In this document: positions 7,390 through 16,703 of the stretch, in pieces
Layout of the letters: every line of letters starts with the position of its first letter
Numbering within the stretch: the first letter of the stretch is position 1
Assembly (NCBI GenBank): GCA_964352855.1
Contig: CAYGTR010000005.1
Span: 34,789-98,788 of the forward strand
Direction: 5' to 3'
DNA: 64,000 bases
Source of the DNA: Litorimonas sp964352855
GTDB lineage: Bacteria > Pseudomonadota > Alphaproteobacteria > Caulobacterales > Maricaulaceae
Position numbers and translations under genes: made by a program
The notes under the pieces: generated by a model
Told to the model about the DNA's origin: nothing
Database searches by the model: none
Seen by the model: the letters and a program-made list of their open reading frames with translations, nothing else

Positions 7390-10356
7390 TTACTTGGCAA
7401 AAGCGCCATCAAGAATGGCTTGCTGTTCTTTTTTATGTTTAGCCGCAATCCCTGTCGCCGTCGAGGCCGCAGGCGCGCGACCCACATATTTCAGGCGTGT
7501 CTGTTTTGCGCCAATCGCAATCAAGCTGTCTTCGATAAAGGGGTTGATGAAAGACCAAGCCCCCATATTTTTCGGCTCTTCCTGACACCAGATGAGTTCA
7601 GCATTTTTGAAACGGCTTAGCTCTTCTTGGATAGCATCATCGGGATAGGGATATAATTGCTCCACACGCAACAGATAAATATCATTGCGGTTTTGTTTCT
7701 CGCGCTCTTCAAATAGATCGTAATAGACTTTACCGGAACATAAAATCACGCGTTTAATTTTGGAATCCGCCACCAGTTTAATTTCTGTTGACTCTGGACG
7801 ATATTGCGCATCATCCCACAACACGCGGTGGAATTCTGATTCCGGCCCCATTTCTTTAAGTGTCGACACACAAAGCTTATGACGCAGAAGGCTTTTCGGA
7901 CTCATAACAATAAGCGGCTTACGGAAACCGCGCTTCAATTGACGGCGTAGGGCATGGAAATAATTAGCCGGTGTTGAGATGTTAGCTACCTGCATATTAT
8001 CCTCGGCGCATTGCTGAAGGTAACGTTCCAAACGGGCGGAGCTATGTTCCGGGCCTTGTCCTTCATAACCATGCGGCAGCAGCATCACAAGACCGCTCAT
8101 GCGGAGCCATTTTTGCTCGGCCGAGCTGATAAACTGATCCACCATGACCTGCGCACCATTGGCGAAGTCACCAAATTGGGCTTCCCAAATTGTCAAAGCA
8201 TGTGGGGCTGCGGTCGAGAAACCATATTCAAATCCAAGAACCGCTTCCTCGGAGAGGTGAGAGTTCAAAACCTGATAATATTCTTGTTCATTCGACAGAT
8301 TGTTTAAGGGCGTATATTTTTCTTCGGTCGTTTGATCGATGAAATTCGACTGGCGTTGAGAGAAAGTCCCGCGCTCAGAGTCTTGCCCGGATAAACGCAC
8401 AGGGTGACCCTCGGTAATCAGCGTGCCAAATGCAAGATGTTCGGCCAAGCCCCAATCAATATTGTCCCCGGCCTCGATTTTCTCAGCCCGCGCTTTGATG
8501 ATGCGCTCTAAGGTGCGATGAATATTAACGCTGTTCGGCACAGTTGTGATTTTTGTGCCAATTTCTTTTAGACGCCCAATCTCCACGCCCGTTGCGCCAC
8601 GGCGTTTGCCGTCTTTTTCGGTTGGCAAGGACAGACCCTGCCAGACACCCTGCAGCCAATCGGGTTGTTTGGTTTCATAAGTTTTGGCTTTATCAAATTC
8701 CTGATCAAGGAACGCATAAAAATCATCAACCTGCGTCTGATGTTCTTCTGCCGTCAGATCACCCTGCGCAATCAACCGCTGCGCATAAATGCTCATTGTG
8801 CTCTCAATTGCACCGATTTTGCTATACATAATCGGCTGGGTAAAGGACGGGTCATCGCCTTCATTATGACCATAGCGGCGGTAACAAACGATATCGAGAA
8901 CAACATCCTTGCCGAATTTTTGGCGATATTCCGTGGCCACACGTGCCGCAAAAACAACGGCTTCGGGATCATCACCGTTCACATGGAAGACAGGTGCTTC
9001 GACCATAAAGGCCACGTCTGAACAATATTGCCCTGACCGGTATTCATCCGGTATCGTCGTAAATCCGATTTGGTTGTTCACAATCACATGGATTGTGCCC
9101 CCTGTGCGGTAACCCACAAGCTGGCTCATCTGGAAGCTTTCCATGACCACGCCTTGCCCGGCGAAAGCCGAGTCACCATGGAGGATAACAGCCATGACTT
9201 CTTCAGGATTATGCGTCCGATAGGTACCGGAGGCGGTTTGTTGCTTGGCCCGCGTTTTCCCCATCACAACAGGGGCGACGACTTCCAAATGCGACGGGTT
9301 GGGTGCGAGAGATAAGTGAACGGAATTACCGTCAAATTCACGATCATCAGATACGCCCAAATGATATTTTACATCGCCTGAGCCAAAATCTTCACCACCC
9401 GCAGCAACACCGCCGAGGAATTCATAGAATATCGCAGAATACGGCTTCTGCATAACAGACGCCATAACGTTTAAACGTCCGCGATGCGGCATACCGAAGT
9501 TAATGTCTTTCAAGCCCAGCTGGCCGCCGCGTTTTATGATTTGTTCTAGCGCCGGTAAGAGGCTTTCTGCCCCGTCAATACCGAAGCGTTTCGTGCCGGG
9601 ATAGCGTTTATGAATAAGCTGTTCAAAGGCCTCGCCTTCAATGAGTTTTTGCAAAATCGCAAGACGGCCCTCTTTCGAAAAGCTTATTTCTTTTTCCGGG
9701 CCTTCGAGGCGCTCTTGAATCCACGCCTTTTCTTCGGGGTTAGAGACATGGGTGAATTGCACACCGAGGGTCGAGCAATAGGTGCGCTGCACAATTGCAA
9801 TGATTTGGTTCATGGAGGCATAATCAAGACCTAAAACACCGTCGATAAAGATATCCCTATCCATATCCGCGGGGCTAAATCCGTAAGTAACGGGATCCAG
9901 TTCAGGATGCTCACCTGGCTGTTGCAAACCCAGAGGGTCAAGATTGGCGACGCAGTGACCGCGCACACGATAGGCCCGGATCAACATCAGCGCAGCAATA
10001 GAATCTTTGGCCGCTTGCTGCACTTCGTCTTTTGACAAATTCGGGTTGGCTTTCGCAACCGCATTTTGGGCCATGTCAGGGCTCACGCCCCAATCACCTG
10101 TCAGTGCAGAGGTCAGCTCGCCATTTTCAGCAATCGGCCAATTTGCCCGTTTCCACGCAGGGCCATTGGCGACATGCTGTGCATTGGCGCTGTCTTCGCC
10201 GAGGCTTTGAAAATAGGCGCGCCAGCTCGGGTCAACTGAGCTGGGATTGCGCGTGTATTGCGCCTGCATTTGTTCGAGATAGGCGGCGTTTCCGCCGTCC
10301 AAGAAGAGCGTATCCAGAAATGTCTGGTTTTGTTCAGAGCGGCTCTTTTCAGCCAT
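7390..10356 (-). CDS. sucA: 2-oxoglutarate dehydrogenase E1
   Basis: Thiamine diphosphate-dependent decarboxylase of 988 residues that starts the oxidative decarboxylation of 2-oxoglutarate and passes the succinyl group to SucB lipoyl arms. The N-terminal peptide (SFLDTLFLDGGNAAYLEQMQ type) is typical of E1o and binds E2. Central motifs include MPHRGRLNVMA and GDSAFAGQGVVMES, and the C-terminal transketolase-like part carries HGYEGQGPEHSSARLERYLQ. Length is normal and no frame damage is seen. It lies in the operon order sucD, sucA, sucB; about 105 bases separate it from sucD. Confidence 0.97.
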   Translation of the reverse strand: MAEKSRSEQNQTFLDTLFLDGGNAAYLEQMQAQYTRNPSSVDPSWRAYFQSLGEDSANAQHVANGPAWKRANWPIAENGELTSALTGDWGVSPDMAQNAVAKANPNLSKDEVQQAAKDSIAALMLIRAYRVRGHCVANLDPLGLQQPGEHPELDPVTYGFSPADMDRDIFIDGVLGLDYASMNQIIAIVQRTYCSTLGVQFTHVSNPEEKAWIQERLEGPEKEISFSKEGRLAILQKLIEGEAFEQLIHKRYPGTKRFGIDGAESLLPALEQIIKRGGQLGLKDINFGMPHRGRLNVMASVMQKPYSAIFYEFLGGVAAGGEDFGSGDVKYHLGVSDDREFDGNSVHLSLAPNPSHLEVVAPVVMGKTRAKQQTASGTYRTHNPEEVMAVILHGDSAFAGQGVVMESFQMSQLVGYRTGGTIHVIVNNQIGFTTIPDEYRSGQYCSDVAFMVEAPVFHVNGDDPEAVVFAARVATEYRQKFGKDVVLDIVCYRRYGHNEGDDPSFTQPIMYSKIGAIESTMSIYAQRLIAQGDLTAEEHQTQVDDFYAFLDQEFDKAKTYETKQPDWLQGVWQGLSLPTEKDGKRRGATGVEIGRLKEIGTKITTVPNSVNIHRTLERIIKARAEKIEAGDNIDWGLAEHLAFGTLITEGHPVRLSGQDSERGTFSQRQSNFIDQTTEEKYTPLNNLSNEQEYYQVLNSHLSEEAVLGFEYGFSTAAPHALTIWEAQFGDFANGAQVMVDQFISSAEQKWLRMSGLVMLLPHGYEGQGPEHSSARLERYLQQCAEDNMQVANISTPANYFHALRRQLKRGFRKPLIVMSPKSLLRHKLCVSTLKEMGPESEFHRVLWDDAQYRPESTEIKLVADSKIKRVILCSGKVYYDLFEEREKQNRNDIYLLRVEQLYPYPDDAIQEELSRFKNAELIWCQEEPKNMGAWSFINPFIEDSLIAIGAKQTRLKYVGRAPAASTATGIAAKHKKEQQAILDGAFAK

Positions 10357-10461
10357 GGCAGGACCCTTAAGTCTTGGTTAAAAATTGGTGTATCGGAGCT
10401 ATACGCCCCAAAAACCTAATAGTTTCATAATCAGCCGTTTAACACGTCCATCCCTCGAGCG

Positions 10462-11346
10462 CTATGCGCTCAAAACATCCATCATGGTTACGCCCAATTT
10501 GGCCGGAGAGTCGGACACTTTGATGCCCGCTGCTTCCATCGCCGCAATTTTATCTTCCGCGCCGCCTTTGCCGCCAGAGACAATCGCACCGGCATGACCC
10601 ATTGTGCGGCCCGGAGGCGCGGTGCGGCCTGCGATAAAGCCAACCATCGGCTTTTTAATGCCTTTCTTGGCCATATGCGCAACATATTCTGCCGCTTCTT
10701 CTTCGGCAGAGCCGCCGATTTCACCAATCATGATGATTTGTTTTGTGGCGTCATCATTGAGGAACAATTCAAGACAGTCGATAAAGTTTGTGCCGTTAAT
10801 CGGGTCACCGCCAATCCCAATCGCTGTTGTCTGGCCGAGGCCGACTTGTGTCGTTTGGAACACGGCTTCATAAGTTAGCGTCCCGGAACGGGAAACCACG
10901 CCGCAGGTGCCTTTTTTGAAAATCTTACCTGGCATAATGCCGATTTTGCATTCGCCGGGGGTCAAAACACCCGGGCAGTTCGGCCCGATAAGGCGAGATT
11001 TAGAGCCTTGCAACGCACGCTTAACAGGGATCATATCAGAGACAGGAATGCCCTCTGTTATGGCGATAATGAGTTCCATCTCGGCGTCAATCGCCTCAAG
11101 AATTGAATCCGCAGCAAAGGGCGGCGGCACGTAAATCACAGACGCCGTTGCGCCCGTCGCATGTTTGGCCTCGGCCACCGTATCAAAGTTTGGCAGGCCG
11201 ATATGTGTCGTTCCGCCCTTACCCGGCGTCACACCGCCCACCATTTTTGTGCCATAGGCAATGGCCTGTTCTGTATGGAACGTCCCGGTTTTACCCGTCA
11301 TCCCCTGCGTGATAACTTTGGTATCTTTGTTGATAAGTACTGACAT
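10462..11346 (-). CDS. sucD: succinyl-CoA synthetase alpha subunit
   Basis: CoA-binding, phosphohistidine-carrying subunit of 294 residues that makes ATP or GTP from succinyl-CoA with SucC. The N-terminal Rossmann part has GMTGKTGTFHTE; GPNCPGVLTPGECKIGIMPG binds CoA; H251 in RTMGHAGAIVSG is the phosphorylated histidine. In most alphaproteobacteria sucC and sucD touch. Here 850 bases holding a toxin-antitoxin pair and an assembly gap separate them, so sucD is probably transcribed through, or from inside, the toxin genes. Confidence 0.97.
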   Translation of the reverse strand: MSVLINKDTKVITQGMTGKTGTFHTEQAIAYGTKMVGGVTPGKGGTTHIGLPNFDTVAEAKHATGATASVIYVPPPFAADSILEAIDAEMELIIAITEGIPVSDMIPVKRALQGSKSRLIGPNCPGVLTPGECKIGIMPGKIFKKGTCGVVSRSGTLTYEAVFQTTQVGLGQTTAIGIGGDPINGTNFIDCLELFLNDDATKQIIMIGEIGGSAEEEAAEYVAHMAKKGIKKPMVGFIAGRTAPPGRTMGHAGAIVSGGKGGAEDKIAAMEAAGIKVSDSPAKLGVTMMDVLSA

Positions 11347-11355
11347 ATCGCGTCC

Positions 11356-11796
11356 TTATTGAAATTTATGATCAATGTCACGGAAAGGATTGATGACGGT
11401 TACGCCATCATAGTCTTGACCATGGCTTAAGTCTTCTGAGTAGAGGGTATTCACGCCTAGCTGTTTGGCGGCAGCCAAAATTGCGCCATCCCAATATGAA
11501 ACATTATACCGCATAGAGAGAGCTATACCCTCCATGACAACCCGGCTATCTACATCTAAGCAGGGCTTAGCTGATAATACCGCAACCCACTTTGCCGCAT
11601 CTACTGGTGACAATGGAATTTCCCATTTATTCAATTTAGTCGCATTAACATAGAATTCGGCTAAAACTTGGGCGGAAGTAGAGTAGGCTTGCGTTGCAAC
11701 GATATCGCGAGCAACGTCCCGTTTTTCAGGGGCAACATCAGCACCCAGCGCAGCATATAGCAAAACGTTCGTATCAAGCATGCAATCAGGTTTCAT
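11356..11796 (-). CDS. PIN-domain ribonuclease, VapC-like toxin
   Basis: PIN-fold protein of 146 residues, expected to be a Mg-dependent RNase toxin held inactive by the ribbon-helix-helix protein encoded eight bases upstream. The acidic active-site set looks complete: D8 (MLDTNVLLYA), E47 (LAEFY), D103 (YWDGAILAAA) and D122 (SEDLSHG). It ends nine bases before sucD, so the toxin and sucD mRNA are linked. VapC proteins usually cut initiator tRNA or the 23S sarcin-ricin loop, but the target here cannot be inferred. The frame is intact. Confidence 0.88.
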   Translation of the reverse strand: MKPDCMLDTNVLLYAALGADVAPEKRDVARDIVATQAYSTSAQVLAEFYVNATKLNKWEIPLSPVDAAKWVAVLSAKPCLDVDSRVVMEGIALSMRYNVSYWDGAILAAAKQLGVNTLYSEDLSHGQDYDGVTVINPFRDIDHKFQ

Positions 11797-11804
11797 TGTG
11801 TGAG

Positions 11805-12062
11805 TTACTTAAACCGGTCAAAACGAGGTTCACCCGAATAGGTTTCTTCGCGACTGAACTTAGCCTTTCCCATCCGACCTTTTGAGGAATCGATTAAGGC
11901 AAGTAGAGCTTCTCGCGCTTTATCTTTGCCACGCTCTTTCTCGACATGTTTTTCACATAATGAGCGAATAATAGCGTTCACAGAAGAACCTTGCTGAAAG
12001 GCCACAACCTTAAGCTCCGCCAAAAGCGCTTCATCCATAACAAGTGTAATATTTTTACCCAT
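11805..12062 (-). CDS. ribbon-helix-helix antitoxin
   Basis: Small protein of 85 residues. The N-terminus KNITLVMDEALLAELKVVA then SVNAIIRSLCEKH is a MetJ/Arc-type ribbon-helix-helix that should dimerise and bind DNA. The basic/acidic tail, ending FSREETYSGEPRFDRFK, is the kind of flexible segment that blocks a PIN active site. It precedes the toxin by eight bases, the usual antitoxin-first order. No Shine-Dalgarno is visible before ATG; an A/T-rich operator abuts the start, so the message may be leaderless. The upstream side is cut by the gap only 37 bases away. Confidence 0.85.
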   Translation of the reverse strand: MGKNITLVMDEALLAELKVVAFQQGSSVNAIIRSLCEKHVEKERGKDKAREALLALIDSSKGRMGKAKFSREETYSGEPRFDRFK

Positions 12063-12067
12063 AAATT

Positions 12068-12090
12068 ACACATATTATGTGTTTATGTGT
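12068..12090 (-). promoter_or_regulatory. candidate antitoxin operator
   Basis: Three copies of one hexamer lie just before the antitoxin start: ACACAT at 12068-12073 facing ATGTGT at 12077-12082 (inverted, 3-base centre), then a third ATGTGT at 12085-12090. Ribbon-helix-helix antitoxins commonly repress their own promoter through such clustered half-sites. A CATAAT-like -10 on the minus strand overlaps the pair. Confidence 0.55.
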
Positions 12091-12098
12091 GATGCAAG

Positions 12099-12198
12099 NN
12101 NNNNNNNNNNNNNNNNNNNNNNNNNNNNNNNNNNNNNNNNNNNNNNNNNNNNNNNNNNNNNNNNNNNNNNNNNNNNNNNNNNNNNNNNNNNNNNNNNN
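12099..12198. other. assembly gap, 100 N
   Basis: Exactly 100 N, the conventional placeholder for a scaffold gap of unknown length. It removes the last codons and stop of sucC and the upstream part of the antitoxin promoter. The flanking bases do not match each other, so this gap is not a simple overlap like the one at 26487. A repeat or mobile sequence could be missing. Confidence 0.97.
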
Positions 12199-13379
<1,181 letters not shown>

Positions 13380-13543
13380 GAAATACGTGTCCGCTTATTA
13401 GGTTTACAGGACTTGACCCAAAATGAGCCAAAAATCTTATCCCCTATAGTCAGTGCAACCCATCGCTGCAACCGTGGATTCACCTGTGAGGCGCAGATTT
13501 CAGCGATAAAAGCGCGCGGAAAGACGCCGTTTATTGCGGCATA

Positions 13544-14089
13544 TCAATCAAGCGCAACCGTGTAGCGGTGCGAACCTTCGGCCAGACGAAAACGGGCCTT
13601 TGACCATTCTGGCACTTGCAGCCATTTCGCGGAGGCGTTTGAGAAGTAATAGGCCTCTTGCGGCAGTCCTATAAGATTGCTGTCTAAGACGTGGTTTTCA
13701 TTCGCGTCATGCATCAGCATAAAGGCATATTCCCCTGCTTTTAAGTCAGAAAAAGTAATGCGCGCCGCACCATCATTAACGCTGAGCTTGCCCTTTCGCA
13801 CCGGCACGCCGGCCATATAGTTCAGTTCGGAATTAAAAAGATTGATATCTATAATACCGGAATTGATGTCCAATCCCGTCAACTCTACAGTCAAATCGCT
13901 CGACCCTGTGGCTATAAAAGATGTCGCCGTTTGAATATCCGCTTTTTGCGATGCCAGAACCGATGCCCATAACGTAAACCCCGCCAGAACAGTGATAATC
14001 AGGCCGAGACCCAAGCGGTCTAAGAGAGCGCTGTTCCAAAATCTACGGCCAAAACGGCCCTTATCATTCTGTGATTGTGTTAAAACCAT
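13544..14089 (-). CDS. membrane-anchored DUF2141 protein
   Basis: Protein of 181 residues from the ATG at 14089; an upstream ATG at 14131 is possible, but GAGAG lies just before 14089. A cytoplasmic stretch of about 22 residues and one transmembrane helix (LGLIITVLAGFTLWASVLA) precede a DUF2141 domain with GEYAFMLMHDANENHVLDSN and a PEWSKARF end. DUF2141 domains are small secreted or periplasmic beta folds of unknown function. It is the second DUF2141 protein in this cluster; the other is a lipoprotein (16070-16555). The two bracket the carotenoid oxygenase and DUF2306 genes on one strand. Confidence 0.8.
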   Translation of the reverse strand: MVLTQSQNDKGRFGRRFWNSALLDRLGLGLIITVLAGFTLWASVLASQKADIQTATSFIATGSSDLTVELTGLDINSGIIDINLFNSELNYMAGVPVRKGKLSVNDGAARITFSDLKAGEYAFMLMHDANENHVLDSNLIGLPQEAYYFSNASAKWLQVPEWSKARFRLAEGSHRYTVALD

Positions 14090-14166
14090 CTCTCGTCCGC
14101 CCTTCATTGAGACTGGCAAGAGAGGATGCAATAATCATGCCGAAGAAATCGGAGTCATATATCCTT

Positions 14167-14559
14167 TTAGGCGAAAAAGAGCATCCACATGGTGCGTCCG
14201 GGCATGAAAGAAAATACGCCGGGTATGAGGAGCGCGCCGAAAAACAGGCCTAAGACCGCCCGCTTATGCCCTTTCACGTTGCCCTTGCGTATATAGAAGA
14301 CGGTTTCAAACAGTGCGAAGAATGTGATCGGCACAAAAATATGGATCCATGAAAAGCTGCCCTCATTTATTTGTCGAATAAAAATCGCACTCAAGGCCGT
14401 GAGAAACATCAGCAGAGCGAAAGCCCGGCCCGTCATTTTATGCGCCCACGTCCCTTTCTTGCGCGAATACATGACAATGCCCAAGATTAAGGCTCCAATG
14501 GCAACCAACATATGGATTTGGATGGCTGGGCTGGCCTCAGTAAAATATTGAATATTCAT
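14167..14559 (-). CDS. DUF2306-type membrane protein
   Basis: About 130 residues with four transmembrane helices. HMLVAIGALILGIVMYSRKKGTWAHKMTGR near the N-terminus and the following helices match the DUF2306 pattern as I remember it, with conserved His residues in helix 1 and after helix 3 (VKGHKRAVLG). I place the start at the ATG at 14559, one base after the stop of the carotenoid oxygenase gene, which implies translational coupling. A longer in-frame start at 14652 would overlap that gene by 92 bases and is unlikely. The function is unknown; membrane histidines make heme or metal binding imaginable but unproven. Confidence 0.8.
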   Translation of the reverse strand: MNIQYFTEASPAIQIHMLVAIGALILGIVMYSRKKGTWAHKMTGRAFALLMFLTALSAIFIRQINEGSFSWIHIFVPITFFALFETVFYIRKGNVKGHKRAVLGLFFGALLIPGVFSFMPGRTMWMLFFA

Positions 14560-14560
14560 C

Positions 14561-16042
14561 TTAGGCCCCGGCCCATGCGCCGTGAAAACCGAGCGGCAAA
14601 GCATAGGGGAGTTCGAAAATGGCCACAGGGCCGTCTTCAATATTTTCCGCACGCAATATATTCACGCGGGTTTTCTTGGTTTTATAATCAAGTGTGGTGC
14701 CGATCAGCCACCCATCACCCTCGCTTTTACGCGAGGCGGAGGGCACGAAGAGATGCTCTTCAACCAGAACCGTCCGACCATAATCATAGGCTTGTAAGTC
14801 CCCCGTTTTCAGGTCGTGCCGTAGAACAGCGGACTCGCCGGGGCGGCCTGCGCGGGACTGTCCGACCGTATAGAGATATTGCGCGGCACGCCCGCCATAG
14901 AGTTTGTTAAATTGCGGGAACTCATGCGTGGCCAGTTTTGTTGTCACTGCGCGGATTTCCGCCTTCCCATTTGTCTTGAGCAGGACTTCATTTAAAATAG
15001 TCGGGCCAGCCTCGCCTAATTCGCCGCGCATCAAAGCCTTGGCGCTCTGAGAGACAAAATCATCCTCGCTATGGCTGCAAAGCGTAAAGCGAATATCGCC
15101 GGATTTTTCAGCATAGGCATTGCCGAAATGAAACTGAAAACCGGGGGGCAATTCAAAATCCTGTCGGGCGTCTAAATCATTCATATCCAGCACAACAACA
15201 TGTTGCGGCGCATCTTTCTGATATTGGAATAAATCCAAATAGGTGTTTCCGTTTGTCACAGCCCGAAAGGACGGCGAGACAAAAATGAGCCGACTATCCG
15301 TGATACAGAAATCATGGATCATGCCGCCCGGCACATTTTTGATCAATTTGCTGTTGAGCAGCTCTCCTGTCGGACTGATTTTATAAATGACCAAGGCCTG
15401 CATCTGAACGCTCTGTCCGAAGTTCCAAATATTGCCTTTTTGGTCAATACGCGGATGCGCTGAAAAAGGCATGCCCTCTAAATCGGGCGCCCAGACTTTG
15501 ACACCCTTCGTGTCCAGCGTGTCAGAGTTTAGGCTGTAAGCGGAGCCCCCTTCCCACAGCGCCAAAAGCTCGCCCCCCACTGGCAAGACACTGGTGTTGG
15601 CCGCATTAGCACTGTCGGGGCCACGCATTGGAAAACCTGCATCAATATGTGTGCCGAAGCCGCCCACCGTAAACTGACCTGCTTTTTCGTTTTGTTTGTA
15701 AAGGTCTGTTTCAATGACGCGTCCTAAGTGGGACACATTATTGTCTCCTAAGCGGAAGGCCTGCACCATGCCTTCCCCGTCAAACCAATGTTTCATTCGC
15801 ACACCGGCACGCTCGTGAATGGCGGGGCCATTGCGATAGAATGTGCCTTTTAAATCCGTCGGCAATTTTCCGCTGATCAATTCTAACGCTTTAGTTTCCA
15901 ATCTGTGTTTGGCGGGGTTCTGCCACCCAATATGCCAATCGGGAAAGCTGGCCGTGCTGGCCAAAGCTATTTTGGGCAAGGCAGAGGCGGCAGTAAGTGC
16001 GCCAAAAGCTTTCAGAATATTGCGACGGTTAAATTGAGTCAT
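14561..16042 (-). CDS. carotenoid oxygenase (RPE65 / CCD family), Tat-exported
   Basis: Non-heme iron dioxygenase of 493 residues of the carotenoid-cleavage family. All four iron-binding histidines are found: H196 (SAHPRID), H243 (MIHDFCIT), H305 (FQFHFGNAY) and H487 (GFHGAW). The first 28 residues are a twin-arginine signal (FNRRNILKAFGALTAASALP...ALA), so the folded enzyme should act in the periplasm. Family members cleave carotenoids, apocarotenoids or lignin-type stilbenes; the substrate here is unknown. Upstream is a DUF2141 lipoprotein, downstream a DUF2306 membrane protein and a second DUF2141 protein, all on the same strand. A membrane LytTR regulator is divergent. Confidence 0.9.
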   Translation of the reverse strand: MTQFNRRNILKAFGALTAASALPKIALASTASFPDWHIGWQNPAKHRLETKALELISGKLPTDLKGTFYRNGPAIHERAGVRMKHWFDGEGMVQAFRLGDNNVSHLGRVIETDLYKQNEKAGQFTVGGFGTHIDAGFPMRGPDSANAANTSVLPVGGELLALWEGGSAYSLNSDTLDTKGVKVWAPDLEGMPFSAHPRIDQKGNIWNFGQSVQMQALVIYKISPTGELLNSKLIKNVPGGMIHDFCITDSRLIFVSPSFRAVTNGNTYLDLFQYQKDAPQHVVVLDMNDLDARQDFELPPGFQFHFGNAYAEKSGDIRFTLCSHSEDDFVSQSAKALMRGELGEAGPTILNEVLLKTNGKAEIRAVTTKLATHEFPQFNKLYGGRAAQYLYTVGQSRAGRPGESAVLRHDLKTGDLQAYDYGRTVLVEEHLFVPSASRKSEGDGWLIGTTLDYKTKKTRVNILRAENIEDGPVAIFELPYALPLGFHGAWAGA

Positions 16043-16069
16043 TGGAAATCTCCGAGAGAGTTTGGCGGC

Positions 16070-16555
16070 TTAGAATGAAATGTTCTGAACCGTGTCACCT
16101 GACACAGTGAATTTCGCTTTGGACCAAGGTGCTGGGCCCATTGTGCCTGACGCATTGTTTGAAAAGGCAAAAGGTTCCGTTGGCATGCCAAAGGCATTTG
16201 TGTTCATGTCGCCATCGCCGTTCACATCGTGATACATGCGGATGGCGTAATCACCGGCCGCCAGACCTTCAAATGTCATTGTGACAGTATCACTGTCCAC
16301 AGCCACGCGATCGCCGCGAAGCGGGTTTCCGCCTTGATAGCCTTCGGCATCGACAAGCGCCGCCATGACAAAGCCTTGCTGAGCTTTGAACCCCGTCACA
16401 TTGACAGTGACTTTAGAAAGCGTGGTCGCATCAGCAACCACAGCATCTGATGTAACAGGCATCGGTTGAGTCATCTCAGATGTCGCGCAGGCCGCCAAAG
16501 CGAATGTGCAGATGATGGCGCCTTTCAAGCTTAGTGTATTTAATTTATGGGTCAT
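16070..16555 (-). CDS. DUF2141 lipoprotein
   Basis: Protein of 161 residues. The signal peptide ends in the lipobox LAAC (C23), so it is probably a lipidated envelope protein. The DUF2141 domain follows, with GDYAIRMYHDVNGDGDMNTN and a PWSKAKFTV end close to the same region of the membrane-anchored DUF2141 protein downstream (PEWSKARF). The HDVNGDGDMN segment looks like a calcium-type acidic loop, but that is inference. The gene is first in the carotenoid-oxygenase cluster and 27 bases upstream of the oxygenase. Confidence 0.85.
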   Translation of the reverse strand: MTHKLNTLSLKGAIICTFALAACATSEMTQPMPVTSDAVVADATTLSKVTVNVTGFKAQQGFVMAALVDAEGYQGGNPLRGDRVAVDSDTVTMTFEGLAAGDYAIRMYHDVNGDGDMNTNAFGMPTEPFAFSNNASGTMGPAPWSKAKFTVSGDTVQNISF

Positions 16556-16703
16556 ATTTCACTCCGTCATATATTTAATTATGTTTCACCTGTCTTTGGC
16601 TTGAGGACATAATGCGTAAATTTTTGGTGGGCGAAACCACAGATGCGTCGACCCGCAAGCTGACTGCGTGAATGACATCTATCTGTAGTTCACGGTCCGC
16701 GAA
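16556..16703. promoter_or_regulatory. divergent promoter region of the oxygenase cluster
   Basis: 148 bases between the DUF2141 lipoprotein (minus) and the LytTR gene (plus). It holds repeated ATGCGT / TGCGTGAATG-like words near 16612, 16641 and 16665, and an inverted GTGAA...TTCAC. LytTR proteins bind pairs of short direct repeats, so this is the expected target of the neighbouring regulator. No firm -35/-10 pair is called. Confidence 0.35.

Noticed and set aside
7390..10370. Long open frames antisense to sucA
   Set aside because: Shadows of a conserved, complete sucA; none has a start signal or domain.
12075..12098. Open frame of sucC continuing through the gap to 12075
   Set aside because: It reads through 100 N of unknown true length; the last residues (LASHINT) have no family support and overlap the antitoxin operator.
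14560..14652. Longer N-terminus for the DUF2306 protein
   Set aside because: It would overlap the carotenoid oxygenase by 92 bases; the internal ATG at 14559 is one base past that stop and begins the hydrophobic domain properly.
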